From Candidatus Neomarinimicrobiota bacterium (lineage in GTDB: Bacteria; Fidelibacterota; Marinisomatia; Marinisomatales; S15-B10): 64,000 nt of DNA. Positions 26,427 to 35,158 of the stretch are shown one piece after another. The DNA is taken from contig JAZGBI010000008.1 in the NCBI GenBank assembly GCA_036476315.1, positions 45,791 to 109,790 of the forward strand, given 5' to 3'. Numbering within the stretch: position 1 is the stretch's first letter; each line of letters starts with the position of its first letter. A program made the position numbers and the translations under genes. The notes below the pieces were generated by a model, which had not been told where the DNA came from, searched no databases, and worked only from the letters and a program-made list of their open reading frames with translations.

Positions 26427-27422
26427 TCACGATCGCTCAAAAGATGCGTCAAATGCAACCGCAGAGGGAGTGAAGTCGATTTCTCTGGCAAATTCACACG
26501 CCTCTCTGGCCCCGTGCTCACGGTCCATCCCGCTGTCTTCCCATTCCACGGAGAGCGGTCCTGAATATCCCAGGCTGTTGAGTCTACGTATAATTTCTTC
26601 GAAATTGATGCTGCCGCGACCCAGGGAGCGAAAATCCCAGCCCCTATTGGGATCACCGAAATTCAGGTGCGATCCGAGAATACTCGTTCTGCCGTTCAGT
26701 TGCAGTTCCGCGTCCTTCAGATGAACATGATAAATCCTATCGGGAAATTCCGAGAGAAAGAAGAGAGGGTCGATCATTTGCCAGTGGAAGTGACTCGGAT
26801 CGAAGTTGAATCCAAAGGATTTGCGGTTCTCCAGGGACTCCAGGGCTCTACGTGCCGTAATTATGTCAAAGGCGATCTCAGTTGGGTGAACTTCCAGGGC
26901 GAACCGCACACCACATTCCTCAAATACATCGAGTATAGGATTCCACATCTTCGCGAAAAATGAAAATCCCTCCCCAATCGTGTTCTCCTCCAGAGGGGGA
27001 AAAGAGTAGATCAGATGCCAGATGGAAGATCCGGTGAAACCGTTGACCGTCCCGATTCCGAGGTTTTGGGCAGCCTTGGCTGTCTTCTTCATTGTTTCAA
27101 CGGCCCACTGCCGCTTTTTCTCAGGATCTCCTGCATACGCCTTCGGCGCGAGGGCGTCGGACCGACCGTCGTTGTTCGGGTCACAGACCAACTGTCCCGC
27201 AAGATGGTTACTGATGGCATAAAGCTTCAGATTGTTTTCCCTCAGTATTTCGAGTTGCCTTTTGCAGTAATCCACATCCGCTGCTGCCTTTTCCACTTCC
27301 AGATGGTCTCCCCAGCATGCCAGTTCCAGACCATCATATCCCCAATCTGCCGCCTTTTTCGCTAACTCCTTCAGCGGTACATCTGCAAACTGCCCCGTGA
27401 AAAGGGTTATGGGTCTAGTCAT
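26427..27422 (-). CDS. Sugar phosphate isomerase/epimerase-like TIM barrel (AP endonuclease 2 superfamily)
   Basis: The 331-residue protein follows the IolE/xylose-isomerase-like TIM-barrel plan. Expected metal ligands are seen in order: [28 protein letters not shown] and LSVEWEDSG. The N-terminal strand [28 protein letters not shown] is typical. There is no signal peptide, so it acts in the cytosol. In known keto-sugar pathways such proteins isomerise, epimerise or dehydrate the oxidised sugar. It sits 76 bases after the cytosolic Gfo/Idh/MocA gene and 140 bases before the DUF1080 gene. The reaction cannot be fixed from the sequence. Confidence 0.86.
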   Translation of the reverse strand: MTRPITLFTGQFADVPLKELAKKAADWGYDGLELACWGDHLEVEKAAADVDYCKRQLEILRENNLKLYAISNHLAGQLVCDPNNDGRSDALAPKAYAGDPEKKRQWAVETMKKTAKAAQNLGIGTVNGFTGSSIWHLIYSFPPLEENTIGEGFSFFAKMWNPILDVFEECGVRFALEVHPTEIAFDIITARRALESLENRKSFGFNFDPSHFHWQMIDPLFFLSEFPDRIYHVHLKDAELQLNGRTSILGSHLNFGDPNRGWDFRSLGRGSINFEEIIRRLNSLGYSGPLSVEWEDSGMDREHGAREACEFAREIDFTPSAVAFDASFERS

Positions 27423-27498
27423 TTGTCGTTCCCCTTTCGTTCACCGTTTGGTTGACTGAAATCTCCGCTCAAAAGGTGAAGCCTTTCGCCGCCTCTTT

Positions 27499-28671
27499 TC
27501 ACTTTTCCACTGCGGTCCATTTTTTCTCACTTTTCGAGCTGGCGAGAACGGCCTCAATGAATTGGATGCTCCTGACACCATCCTCAACGGACGGGAAATC
27601 AAGGGCAAGTTCGTCAGGTTCCACTCCTTCAAGCTGTGCCAGGAGCGTTTCGGCGAAGTTGCGGTATATATTGGCGAATGCCTCGATGTAACCTTCAGGG
27701 TGACCGGATGGAAGGCGTGTGGCTCGAGCCGCTCCTGGACTGATCCGGTGGACATATTCGTTCCCGCGGGACCAAGTTTGTGCGGGTCCGTCGAGCTCCT
27801 TGACCTTAAGGTGATCGGGATGTTCCTGGTGCCACTCCACACTCTTCTTTTCGCCATACACCCGAATGGCCAGATCGTTCTCTTCTCCCACGGAAATCTG
27901 GCTTGTGTGCAAGACGCCCTTTGCTCCACTGTCGAATCTCAGAAGACAGTTCCCATCATCATCCAATCTGCGGTCTTCCACGAAAGTGGTGAGATCTGCA
28001 CAGACGTGGGTAATCTTGAGTCCAGTAACGTATTCTGTCAGATTTCCGGCGTGAGTACCGATGTCACCCATGCATCCCGACGGCCCGCTCTGCTCCGGAT
28101 CCGTTCTCCAGGCGGCCTGCTTATTCCCTGTCTGTTCCAGCGGAGTGGAAAGCCATCCCTGAGGGTACGTCACCACTGCTTTCCGAATCTTGCCTATTTC
28201 TCTTCTACGAATCAGATCCCTTGCCAGCTTCACCATGGGATAGCCGGTATAGTTGTGTGTCACGGCAAACAGTCTCAGGGATTCCTCCACAATTCCTCTC
28301 AGCTCTTTTGCCTCTTGTACACTCACCGTCATGGGTTTGTCACACACCACATGAAAGCCCTTTTTCAGAAAGTCGCGAGCGACAGGAAAATGAAGATTAT
28401 TGGGAGTCACGATCGAGACGAAATCTATCCGGATTCCTTCGGGCAGCCTGCTTTCCTTCTCAATCATCTCAATGTAGTTCCCGTAGGCTCGACCGCCCTC
28501 GAGAAAAAGCTCCCGGGCCATCGGTTTTGACTTTTCAGGGTCTCTGCTAAACGCCCCGGCTACCAAATCTATCTTGCCATTCATGAGTGCTGCTTTTCGG
28601 TGGACGTCTCCTATGAATGCTCCGGGGCCACCGCCCACCATTCCCATTTTCAACTTCCGTTCAATTCTCAT
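27499..28671 (-). CDS. Cytosolic Gfo/Idh/MocA-family oxidoreductase (DKP type)
   Basis: The 390-residue protein is a NAD(P)-dependent sugar oxidoreductase with Rossmann motif GMVGGGPGAFIGDVHR, a long first loop (AGAFSRDPEKS), active-site strand CDKPMTVS and catalytic region MGDIGTHAGNL. It lacks a signal peptide, unlike its two paralogues downstream. Such proteins in keto-sugar clusters often reduce or oxidise C3 or C4 of the imported sugar. It is the first gene of the minus-strand unit; a GGGGG ribosome site lies before the ATG. No clear promoter was found in the region upstream. Confidence 0.87.
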   Translation of the reverse strand: MRIERKLKMGMVGGGPGAFIGDVHRKAALMNGKIDLVAGAFSRDPEKSKPMARELFLEGGRAYGNYIEMIEKESRLPEGIRIDFVSIVTPNNLHFPVARDFLKKGFHVVCDKPMTVSVQEAKELRGIVEESLRLFAVTHNYTGYPMVKLARDLIRRREIGKIRKAVVTYPQGWLSTPLEQTGNKQAAWRTDPEQSGPSGCMGDIGTHAGNLTEYVTGLKITHVCADLTTFVEDRRLDDDGNCLLRFDSGAKGVLHTSQISVGEENDLAIRVYGEKKSVEWHQEHPDHLKVKELDGPAQTWSRGNEYVHRISPGAARATRLPSGHPEGYIEAFANIYRNFAETLLAQLEGVEPDELALDFPSVEDGVRSIQFIEAVLASSKSEKKWTAVEK

Positions 28672-28903
28672 CCTTCCCCCTGAATGACGTATGGTTTTCG
28701 TCTGGATTTGATGTTCGAGAGGGCTTGAGGATGTTTCTTTTCATCAGAATGTCCTTGTTTCCGAGAAAACCCCCTTTAACATTAAGCAATTTGTGACATC
28801 CCAACAACCGAATATGCAGGCCTCTTTTCACTGGGCAGCAGCCAATTTCGGAGGTATCCATATGAATCTGATTGAGCTGCCAGTTACATTGGGGCGAAAT
28901 GGA
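28672..28903. other. Divergent intergenic region with a small open frame
   Basis: This stretch separates the minus-strand sugar cluster from the plus-strand ileS unit, so it should hold promoters for both. The plus-strand one is clear (see 28904-28932). A weak TTGTTG and TAATGT pair can be drawn on the minus strand near 28775-28810. A 26-codon frame, MNLIELPVT... with Arg-rich end, starts at 28862 behind an excellent GGAGG (28852-28856) and stops at 28942; it has no known relative and overlaps the promoter. Confidence 0.4.
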
Positions 28904-28932
28904 TTGACTTTCAGACGGACGAGAGGTAAAAT
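28904..28932 (+). promoter_or_regulatory. Sigma-70-type promoter for the DUF2905-ileS unit
   Basis: TTGACT (28904-28909) and TAAAAT (28927-28932) are separated by exactly 17 bases. Transcription would begin near 28939, about 20 bases before the DUF2905 start codon. Confidence 0.7.
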
Positions 28933-28960
28933 TTCTGGCTAAAAAGCAAAGAGAGTTTTC

Positions 28961-29179
28961 ATGACAGGCAAGCTGTTTTTCATCCTGAGCGCTGTTTTTT
29001 TTATCTTGTGGATAGTCACGACTTCTGGCTCGCAGGTTCCCTTTTTTGGGAAGCTGGGACATCTGCCGGGTGACATCCAGATTCAGAGGGACAACTTTTC
29101 TTTGTACCTTCCCATTGGCTCATCTATACTTGTGAGCGTAGTTCTCACGTTTTTGCTCCGGTTGTTCTCCAGATTCTGA
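28961..29179 (+). CDS. DUF2905 small membrane protein
   Basis: This 72-residue protein has two hydrophobic helices (about 4-21 and 50-69) joined by FFGKLGHLPGDIQIQRDNFSLYLPIG. The linker L-G-x-L-P-G-D-I-x-I-x-R-x-N-F is the DUF2905 signature, and the length is normal. Its function is not known. It follows the promoter directly and ends three bases before ileS, so the two are co-transcribed. Confidence 0.88.
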   Translation: MTGKLFFILSAVFFILWIVTTSGSQVPFFGKLGHLPGDIQIQRDNFSLYLPIGSSILVSVVLTFLLRLFSRF

Positions 29180-29182
29180 GCC

Positions 29183-32100
29183 ATGCTTGAGAAAGTCCAG
29201 CCCCGCGTAGACTTTATCAGAGTTGAGCACGAGATGCTCGATTTCTGGAGAAGCGAGAAGATTTTTCGGGCGCGAATGACGGCCAACCAGGGAAATCGAA
29301 AATGGTCTTTCATTGATGGCCCCATCACGGCTAACAATCCCATGGGAGTTCACCATGCGTGGGGGAGGACGTACAAGGACATTTTTCAGCGCTTTCATGC
29401 AATGAAGGGCTATGATCAGAGGTATCAGAACGGATTTGACTGCCAGGGTCTGTGGGTTGAGGTTGAGGTGGAAAAGGAGCTTGGGTTCAAGTCCAAGACA
29501 GACATTGAGGAATTTGGCATTGAGAACTTCGTGAACGCCTGCAAAGACCGAGTGGACCGATTCTCGAAGATTCAGACAGATCAATCGATACGACTTGGAT
29601 ACTGGATGGACTGGGAGAACTCATACTACACGATGTCCGATGAGAATAATTACACGATCTGGAGTTTTCTCAAGCAATGCCATAAGAAGGGCTGGATTTA
29701 CAAGGGGAACGATGTGTTGCCCTGGTGTATCGATTGCGGTGCTGCGTTGAGTGAACACGAGATCGCCACGGAAGGGTATGCGGAGAGAAGACATCTCTCT
29801 CTTTATGTTCGTTTCCCTCTGAAGGATGCCAAAAATGAATCATTATTGATCTGGACGACGACTCCCTGGACGCTTTCGTCCAATGTTGCTGCCGCCGTGC
29901 ATCCGGAAATGACTTACGTAAAGGTGGAGCAGGGGGATGAAATCCTTTACCTCTCTGAAAGTCGAATCCACGTTCTGGAAAGTAAGGGGAAATATCGTGT
30001 TGTGGACAGGATGAAGGGAGTGGACCTTCTGGGAACAGTTTATCTGGGCCCGTTCGATGATTTCCAGGCACTTGAGGGTGTTCAACATTCCGTTCTGTCG
30101 TGGGATGAAGTGAACGCCGACGAAGGGACGGGAATTGTCCACGTAGCCCCCGGATGCGGTCATGAAGATTTGCTGATTGCTCAGGAATCCGGGTTGCCTG
30201 TTGTAGCTCCCCTTGATCAATTTGGAGATTTTATCGATGGTTTTGGCTGGCTTTCGGGCAAAAGCGTGAGAGATGTGGGAAAAGAGATTGTTGAAGCATT
30301 GGAGAAGGGTGATCAGCTCTACAGGCAGGAGTATTATACCCACCGGTATCCCATCTGCTGGCGCCACAAGACAGATCTTGTATTCCGACTTGTGGATGAA
30401 TGGTTCATTTCCATGGATGAATTCCGGCATGACATAATGGCAGTAGCGAAGGAGATTCGATGGATTCCGGAGTGGGGTCTTGCCAGTGAGCTGGACTGGT
30501 TGAGGAACATGGACGACTGGATGATTTCCAAGAAGAGATATTGGGGTCTATCACTTCCCATTTACGAATGTGAGGAGTGCGGTCATCTGATTGTCATCGG
30601 TAGTAAGGAAGAGCTTCAAGAACGAGCCGTTGAAGGATGGGACGAATTTGAGGGCCATTCTCCTCACCGGCCGTGGGTCGATGCTGTGAAGATCCGGTGC
30701 GAAGATTGCGGAGCAACCGTTTCGCGCATTCCCGATGTAGGGAACCCGTGGCTGGACGCAGGTATTGTCCCCTACTCGACTCTTCACTATGTCACCGATC
30801 GGGACTATTGGAAGGAGTGGTTCCCTGCAGATTTCATTACCGAAAATCTCGCGGGGCAGTTTCGGAACTGGTTTTATTCACTCCTCGCCATGAGTGCCGC
30901 TCTGGAGCAGAAGCCTCCTTTCAAGACGGTTCTTGGCCACGCTCTTGTCAAGGATGAACACGGTCGCGATATGCACAAAAGTTCGGGGAATGCCATCTGG
31001 TTCGACGACGCGGCGGAGCAGATGGGAGTGGACGTGATGAGATGGATGTTTGCGGAGCAGAATCCGGAACAGAATCTGCGTTTTGGATACGGATCGGCAA
31101 AGGAAATCAGAAAACGGCTCATTACGCTGTGGAATGTCTATTCCTTCTTCGTCACGTACGCCCGTCTGGACCGATTCGATCCCAATGAGCCTGATGTGGA
31201 TCAGTTTACAGAGCTTGATCGGTGGATTACTGCGCGCATGAACAGACTGATCCAGGTAGCTGACAATTCCTATAAATCATTTCGCGTTGACCGATTCATG
31301 AAACAAGTAGACAGGTTTCTGAACGATCTGTCGAACTGGTATGTGAGACGAAACCGGCGTCGTTTCTGGAAAAGTGAGAATGACAGTGACAAAAATGCAG
31401 CCTATTTTACGCTCTATGACGTTGTGAAGAGACTCATTATGATTCTGGCCCCGGTTCTCCCCTTTGTTACCGAAAAAATCTATCAGAATCTCATCCGGAA
31501 TCTTGAAACATCGGCACCGAAAAGTGTTCATCTATGCGATTTCCCCCCTGTGGAAGAATCTCTCATCGATGATGACATTATCCGTGAGATTGATACCGTG
31601 GTAAAGATCGTTGAGCTTGGCCGGTATGCACGCAATAAGGCAAACTTGAAGGTCAGGCAACCCCTGGCAAAACTCCAGTATGCGACCGATGACAAGAACA
31701 TTGCCGAGGCCATCCACCGGAACAAGGATCAGATTCTGGAGGAACTCAACGTGAAGGAAGTGGAACAGGTGGAATCGGTACACGAGCTGATCCGGTTCAG
31801 CATCAAGCCAAACCTTGCTGTTCTTGGCAAGAGGCTTGGAAGCGATCTGAATCAGGTGCGGGAAATGTTGGAGGACTTGTCGTACGAGGAGATTCAGGAA
31901 GAACTTGAGAAACATGACGGTTTTACACTATCGAACAACGGAAAAAGCTATCGGTTTTCGAAAGACGAAATTGTCGTGGAAACGACGCCCCATGATGGGA
32001 AATCGGCGGTCAGCGAATCATCGATGACCGTGGCGGTTACCACCGAACTGACCCCCCACCTGATTCAAGAAGGTCTCGTAAGAGATATGATCAGGCAGGT

Positions 32101-32329
32101 GCAGAACATGCGAAAAGAGGCCAATTTCGAGGTGGAAGATCGAATCGCCGTGACCTGTGAGCTAACGGAAGAATCGAAATCGGCCTTAGAGGCATTCGAG
32201 GACTATTTCCGCGATGAAGTGCTTGCAGCGGAGCTCCGGGTAGGAAATGTATCCGGTGAGTACACCAAGGAGATTATGGTGGGCGGTGAGAAGATGGCTA
32301 TCGGTATTGAGAGAATCCCCAACAACTAG
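29183..32329 (+). CDS. ileS: Isoleucyl-tRNA synthetase (type 2-like)
   Basis: It charges tRNA-Ile in the cytosol. The 1048-residue protein is a class I enzyme; the HIGH-type motif is NPMGVHHAWGRT (HHAWG at 57-61) and the KMSKS-type motif MHKSSGN (597-603), both as in a minor bacterial clade and longer than the E. coli form. Editing-domain residues such as TTTPWTLSSN are present, and Cys pairs (CIDCG, CEECG, CEDCG) suggest bound zinc. The C-terminal region has the MRKEANFEVEDRI tRNA-contact stretch. The ATG at 29183 starts four bases after the DUF2905 stop. Confidence 0.97.
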   Translation: MLEKVQPRVDFIRVEHEMLDFWRSEKIFRARMTANQGNRKWSFIDGPITANNPMGVHHAWGRTYKDIFQRFHAMKGYDQRYQNGFDCQGLWVEVEVEKELGFKSKTDIEEFGIENFVNACKDRVDRFSKIQTDQSIRLGYWMDWENSYYTMSDENNYTIWSFLKQCHKKGWIYKGNDVLPWCIDCGAALSEHEIATEGYAERRHLSLYVRFPLKDAKNESLLIWTTTPWTLSSNVAAAVHPEMTYVKVEQGDEILYLSESRIHVLESKGKYRVVDRMKGVDLLGTVYLGPFDDFQALEGVQHSVLSWDEVNADEGTGIVHVAPGCGHEDLLIAQESGLPVVAPLDQFGDFIDGFGWLSGKSVRDVGKEIVEALEKGDQLYRQEYYTHRYPICWRHKTDLVFRLVDEWFISMDEFRHDIMAVAKEIRWIPEWGLASELDWLRNMDDWMISKKRYWGLSLPIYECEECGHLIVIGSKEELQERAVEGWDEFEGHSPHRPWVDAVKIRCEDCGATVSRIPDVGNPWLDAGIVPYSTLHYVTDRDYWKEWFPADFITENLAGQFRNWFYSLLAMSAALEQKPPFKTVLGHALVKDEHGRDMHKSSGNAIWFDDAAEQMGVDVMRWMFAEQNPEQNLRFGYGSAKEIRKRLITLWNVYSFFVTYARLDRFDPNEPDVDQFTELDRWITARMNRLIQVADNSYKSFRVDRFMKQVDRFLNDLSNWYVRRNRRRFWKSENDSDKNAAYFTLYDVVKRLIMILAPVLPFVTEKIYQNLIRNLETSAPKSVHLCDFPPVEESLIDDDIIREIDTVVKIVELGRYARNKANLKVRQPLAKLQYATDDKNIAEAIHRNKDQILEELNVKEVEQVESVHELIRFSIKPNLAVLGKRLGSDLNQVREMLEDLSYEEIQEELEKHDGFTLSNNGKSYRFSKDEIVVETTPHDGKSAVSESSMTVAVTTELTPHLIQEGLVRDMIRQVQNMRKEANFEVEDRIAVTCELTEESKSALEAFEDYFRDEVLAAELRVGNVSGEYTKEIMVGGEKMAIGIERIPNN

Positions 32330-32346
32330 ACCCACGAAAGGCAGAC

Positions 32347-32733
32347 ATGGCTAAGAAAAAACTTACCAAAGCGAAACTCAATCATTTCAAGACAATAATC
32401 CTAGAGAAACAAGAAAAGGCTCTTGCAGAGATGGGATATATTCGAAAGAGCTCCCTTGACGATACGGGAAACCTGGACAAGACAGCCAGTGACTCCACCT
32501 ACGCTTACCACATGGCCGATGTTGGCACGGATTCCCAGGAGAGGGAAAAATCATTTCTATGGTACACGCGTGAGAACAACTTTATTCGCCACCTCGATAA
32601 TGCGCTGGAACGAATCAGACAGGGGACATACGGCTTCTGCGTCGAGTGTGGCAACCCGATTATGGAAGAACGATTGGAGGAAGTTCCGCATACCCAACAT
32701 TGCGTAAACTGTAAGAATCATCAGAATCGCTAA
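32347..32733 (+). CDS. DksA/TraR-type zinc-finger regulator
   Basis: The 128-residue protein has an N-terminal Lys-rich coiled-coil half (KLNHFKTIILEKQEKALAEM) and a C-terminal zinc finger with CVECG and CVNCK (C-x2-C-x17-C-x2-C), the DksA/TraR plan. The body ERIRQGTYGFCVECGNPI is nearly family consensus. DksA-type proteins bind the RNA polymerase secondary channel and tune the ppGpp response, but small relatives near lspA are common in Deltaproteobacteria and FCB and their exact role is less clear. It sits 17 bases after ileS and one base before lspA's TTG. Confidence 0.88.
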   Translation: MAKKKLTKAKLNHFKTIILEKQEKALAEMGYIRKSSLDDTGNLDKTASDSTYAYHMADVGTDSQEREKSFLWYTRENNFIRHLDNALERIRQGTYGFCVECGNPIMEERLEEVPHTQHCVNCKNHQNR

Positions 32734-32734
32734 G

Positions 32735-33226
32735 TTGTTCAGGCCTCTCGTCTATTCTGCCTTCGTAGTCAGCATTGATCAACTGGCAAAACATCTTGTC
32801 CGATCACGCATGTCCGTCCACGAATCGATTCCTGTTCTGGGCAACTTTTTCCACCTCACCTACGTAGAAAACTCAGGAGCAGCATTTGGCATAAACTTTC
32901 AGGGTGGTCCCGTAGTTTTCACGGTGGCGGCCCTCATGGCGACCGTCCTGGTTATCTGGTACTTGTGGAAATTGCGTGAGAAGGGCTTTGCCCTGAAACT
33001 GTCCCTTGCACTCATTTTGGGTGGTGCGGTAGGAAACCTTGCTGACAGATTGCTTTTCGGCAAGGTCGTTGATTTCTTTGATTTCGGAATCGGAGGCTAC
33101 CACTGGCCCGTATTCAACGTAGCCGATTCAGCGGTGACTGTTGGCATGTTTATTTTCCTTTTTCGATCCCTTTCTGGCGCCACGGGTCCCCAGAAAGGTA
33201 CTGCCGCGTTAAATGCCGATTCTTGA
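32735..33226 (+). CDS. lspA: Lipoprotein signal peptidase (signal peptidase II)
   Basis: It removes signal peptides from prolipoproteins in the inner membrane. The 163-residue protein has four helices and the family blocks YVENSGAAFG, GGAVGNLADRLLFGKVVDFFDF with Asp104, and FNVADSAV with Asp131, the two catalytic aspartates. The start is a TTG one base after the dksA-like stop; no better start exists before the first helix. It overlaps the rluD-like gene by 14 bases. Its clients here would include the cyclophilin, SGNH and 976-residue lipoproteins. Confidence 0.95.
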   Translation: MFRPLVYSAFVVSIDQLAKHLVRSRMSVHESIPVLGNFFHLTYVENSGAAFGINFQGGPVVFTVAALMATVLVIWYLWKLREKGFALKLSLALILGGAVGNLADRLLFGKVVDFFDFGIGGYHWPVFNVADSAVTVGMFIFLFRSLSGATGPQKGTAALNADS

Positions 33227-34172
33227 CCTGACAGCCCATCTCTCCAAGGTCCGCCTGGACAAATATCTTGCCGATGAAATTGAGGTGCTTTCACGGTCGA
33301 AAGCCAGAGAATGCATCGAATCCGATAATGTTTCCGTCGACGGGAAACGAGAAAAGCCGAGTTATATGCTGAAGGGTGGAGAGTCGATCCGGATTGAATT
33401 GCCCGTGGAGCCTCCGTTAGCCGTTGAAGGTGAGAATATTCCCCTGGATATTATTCATGAGGACGATGAACTTATCGTTATCAATAAGCCGGCCGGTCTT
33501 GTCGTTCACCCGGGGGCGGGGAACATTCAAGGCACTCTGGTAAATGCCCTGGTTTATCATTTTACCAGACTATCTTCCGTTCATGGTGACAGGCGTCCCG
33601 GAATCGTACATCGCCTGGATAAGGATACATCGGGAGTCCTTGTGGTAGCAAAAACAGATCAGTCGCATATGCACGTAGCGAAGCAATTCAGTTCGCACTC
33701 GGTTGAGAAAACCTATTGGGGAGTGGTGTGGGGAAAGTTTGACAGAAACGAAGGTGTTGTGGAAGGTCCCATAACCCGTCATCCCCGGGACCGGAAAAAG
33801 TTCGCGGTGGTGGAATATGGGAGACGGGCCGTCACCCGATACTGGGTGGAAAGGGAGTTTGACACTCTTACCCTCGTTGGACTGATGCCCGTAACAGGTC
33901 GTACTCATCAGCTGCGAGTTCACATGGCGCATGTTGGCCATCCCGTTTTCGCCGATGAGATCTATGGTGGTGGGAAATCCCGGCTGAAGGGATATTCCCC
34001 CCATCAAAGGGATTTCCTTATTTCCCTCTATTCTTCGATCCAGAGGCAAGCTCTGCACGCCCTGAGCATAACAGTGGTTCATCCGAAATCCCGCAAAGGA
34101 ATGACCTTCGAAGCCCCCGTCCCCGCCGATTTTCAAACAGTGATTGACACATTGGAACGACGGCATGGATGA
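33213..34172 (+). CDS. RluA/RluD-family 23S rRNA pseudouridine synthase
   Basis: The 319-residue protein has an N-terminal S4 RNA-binding domain (RLDKYLADEIEVLSRSKARECIES) and a pseudouridine synthase domain with VHRLDKDTSG (catalytic Asp136), VEKTYWGVVWG and LMPVTGRTHQLRVHMAH. This is the RluD type that modifies helix 69 of 23S rRNA in E. coli; the exact site here is not proven. Being next to lspA is a common arrangement. The start overlaps lspA by 14 bases and its end overlaps the recombinase gene by eight. Confidence 0.92.
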   Translation: MPILDLTAHLSKVRLDKYLADEIEVLSRSKARECIESDNVSVDGKREKPSYMLKGGESIRIELPVEPPLAVEGENIPLDIIHEDDELIVINKPAGLVVHPGAGNIQGTLVNALVYHFTRLSSVHGDRRPGIVHRLDKDTSGVLVVAKTDQSHMHVAKQFSSHSVEKTYWGVVWGKFDRNEGVVEGPITRHPRDRKKFAVVEYGRRAVTRYWVEREFDTLTLVGLMPVTGRTHQLRVHMAHVGHPVFADEIYGGGKSRLKGYSPHQRDFLISLYSSIQRQALHALSITVVHPKSRKGMTFEAPVPADFQTVIDTLERRHG

Positions 34173-35145
34173 AGAAAAATGGGAAATCGTTAGACAATTC
34201 CTGGATTATCTCGAAAAGGAGAGGCATTACTCACCCCATACTGTCAAGGCTTATGGCAACGACCTGCACCGGTTCGTGGAATTTCTTGAAGTTCCGGATT
34301 TTTCAAGGGTTGACCGAAACGTGGTTACGAAATTCTTGAGCGAGGAGTTGATCAAAAAAGGGTACGAGAAGCACTCCAGGGATGGAAAGACCATTAAGAA
34401 GGGGTACGACTCACGGTCAATCGCGCGAAAAGTCGCTACGTTGAAATCCTTTTTCAAGTATCTCCTCAGGGCTGAAATCATCCCTGTCAACCCCATTTCA
34501 TCCCTCAGAATCCCCAGGACGTCGAAGAAACTGCCAGATTATTTGGAAAGAAAGGTGGTAGAAGAATTGCTCAAAATGCCCATCGATCGTCCTCTGAAAA
34601 ATCGAAAATCGTGGGAGGCAGAGAGGGACAAGGCCATTCTTGAAATCTTCTACAGCACGGGGATGCGTCTGAACGAGCTCGTTACCCTCTCCATGGATGA
34701 CATGGACATGTCTGGAAACCTGGTGAAGGTTACGGGGAAAGGTGGCAGGGAGAGGATTATTCCGTTCGGGGACACCGCCAAAAAGGCGGTTCTGGCTTAC
34801 CTCGCCAAGTCGGGAAGATCGGACACAGGTAGGAAAGGAAAAGTGACATCCCATGGGGCGAGTCCAGGGGATCCTCTTTTCATCTCCAGCAGCGGCAAGA
34901 GAATTTCAGCCAGGACCATTGACGACAGGTTGAGGAGATACTTCAGGAAGCTGTCGGGATCAACGGGTTTCAGTCCCCATCGACTGAGGCATACATTTGC
35001 CACACACCTGCTCGATGCGGGCATGGATATACGAGCGGTGAAGGAACTCCTGGGTCATGCCAGCCTTTCTACTACCCAGGGCTATACCCATCTTCAGGTA
35101 GAGCAAATGAAAAAGGTATTTGATCAGGCACATCCGCACGCCTAG
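34165..35145 (+). CDS. XerC/XerD-type tyrosine recombinase
   Basis: The 326-residue protein has the SAM-like core-binding domain (about 1-95) and the catalytic domain with Arg168 (GMRLNE), HRLRHTFATH (His272, Arg275), LGHASLSTTQ and the nucleophile Tyr307 (GYTHL), so all key residues are present. The likely task is resolving chromosome dimers at dif. An inserted hydrophilic segment near residues 215-235 (RSDTGRKGKVTSHGASPGDP) and another near 70-80 (EKHSRDGKTIKKGYDS) are longer than in E. coli. The ATG at 34165 is preferred over a TTG at 34144. The housekeeping neighbours argue against a phage integrase. Confidence 0.9.
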   Translation: MDEEKWEIVRQFLDYLEKERHYSPHTVKAYGNDLHRFVEFLEVPDFSRVDRNVVTKFLSEELIKKGYEKHSRDGKTIKKGYDSRSIARKVATLKSFFKYLLRAEIIPVNPISSLRIPRTSKKLPDYLERKVVEELLKMPIDRPLKNRKSWEAERDKAILEIFYSTGMRLNELVTLSMDDMDMSGNLVKVTGKGGRERIIPFGDTAKKAVLAYLAKSGRSDTGRKGKVTSHGASPGDPLFISSSGKRISARTIDDRLRRYFRKLSGSTGFSPHRLRHTFATHLLDAGMDIRAVKELLGHASLSTTQGYTHLQVEQMKKVFDQAHPHA

Positions 35146-35158
35146 CCGAGGAAAAAGG

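Noticed and set aside
27441..27929. 162-codon minus-strand frame within the cytosolic Gfo/Idh/MocA gene
   Set aside because: Same-strand shadow of the well-supported oxidoreductase frame, with no family match.
28661..29062. 133-codon minus-strand frame across the divergent region
   Set aside because: It overlaps a clear plus-strand promoter and the DUF2905 gene, has no recognisable domain and no ribosome site.
34165..35145. Tyrosine recombinase as a sign of a prophage or integrative element
   Set aside because: It sits between rluD-like and pckA genes with an eight-base overlap, has the Xer layout, and no phage genes, tRNA or direct repeats flank it.
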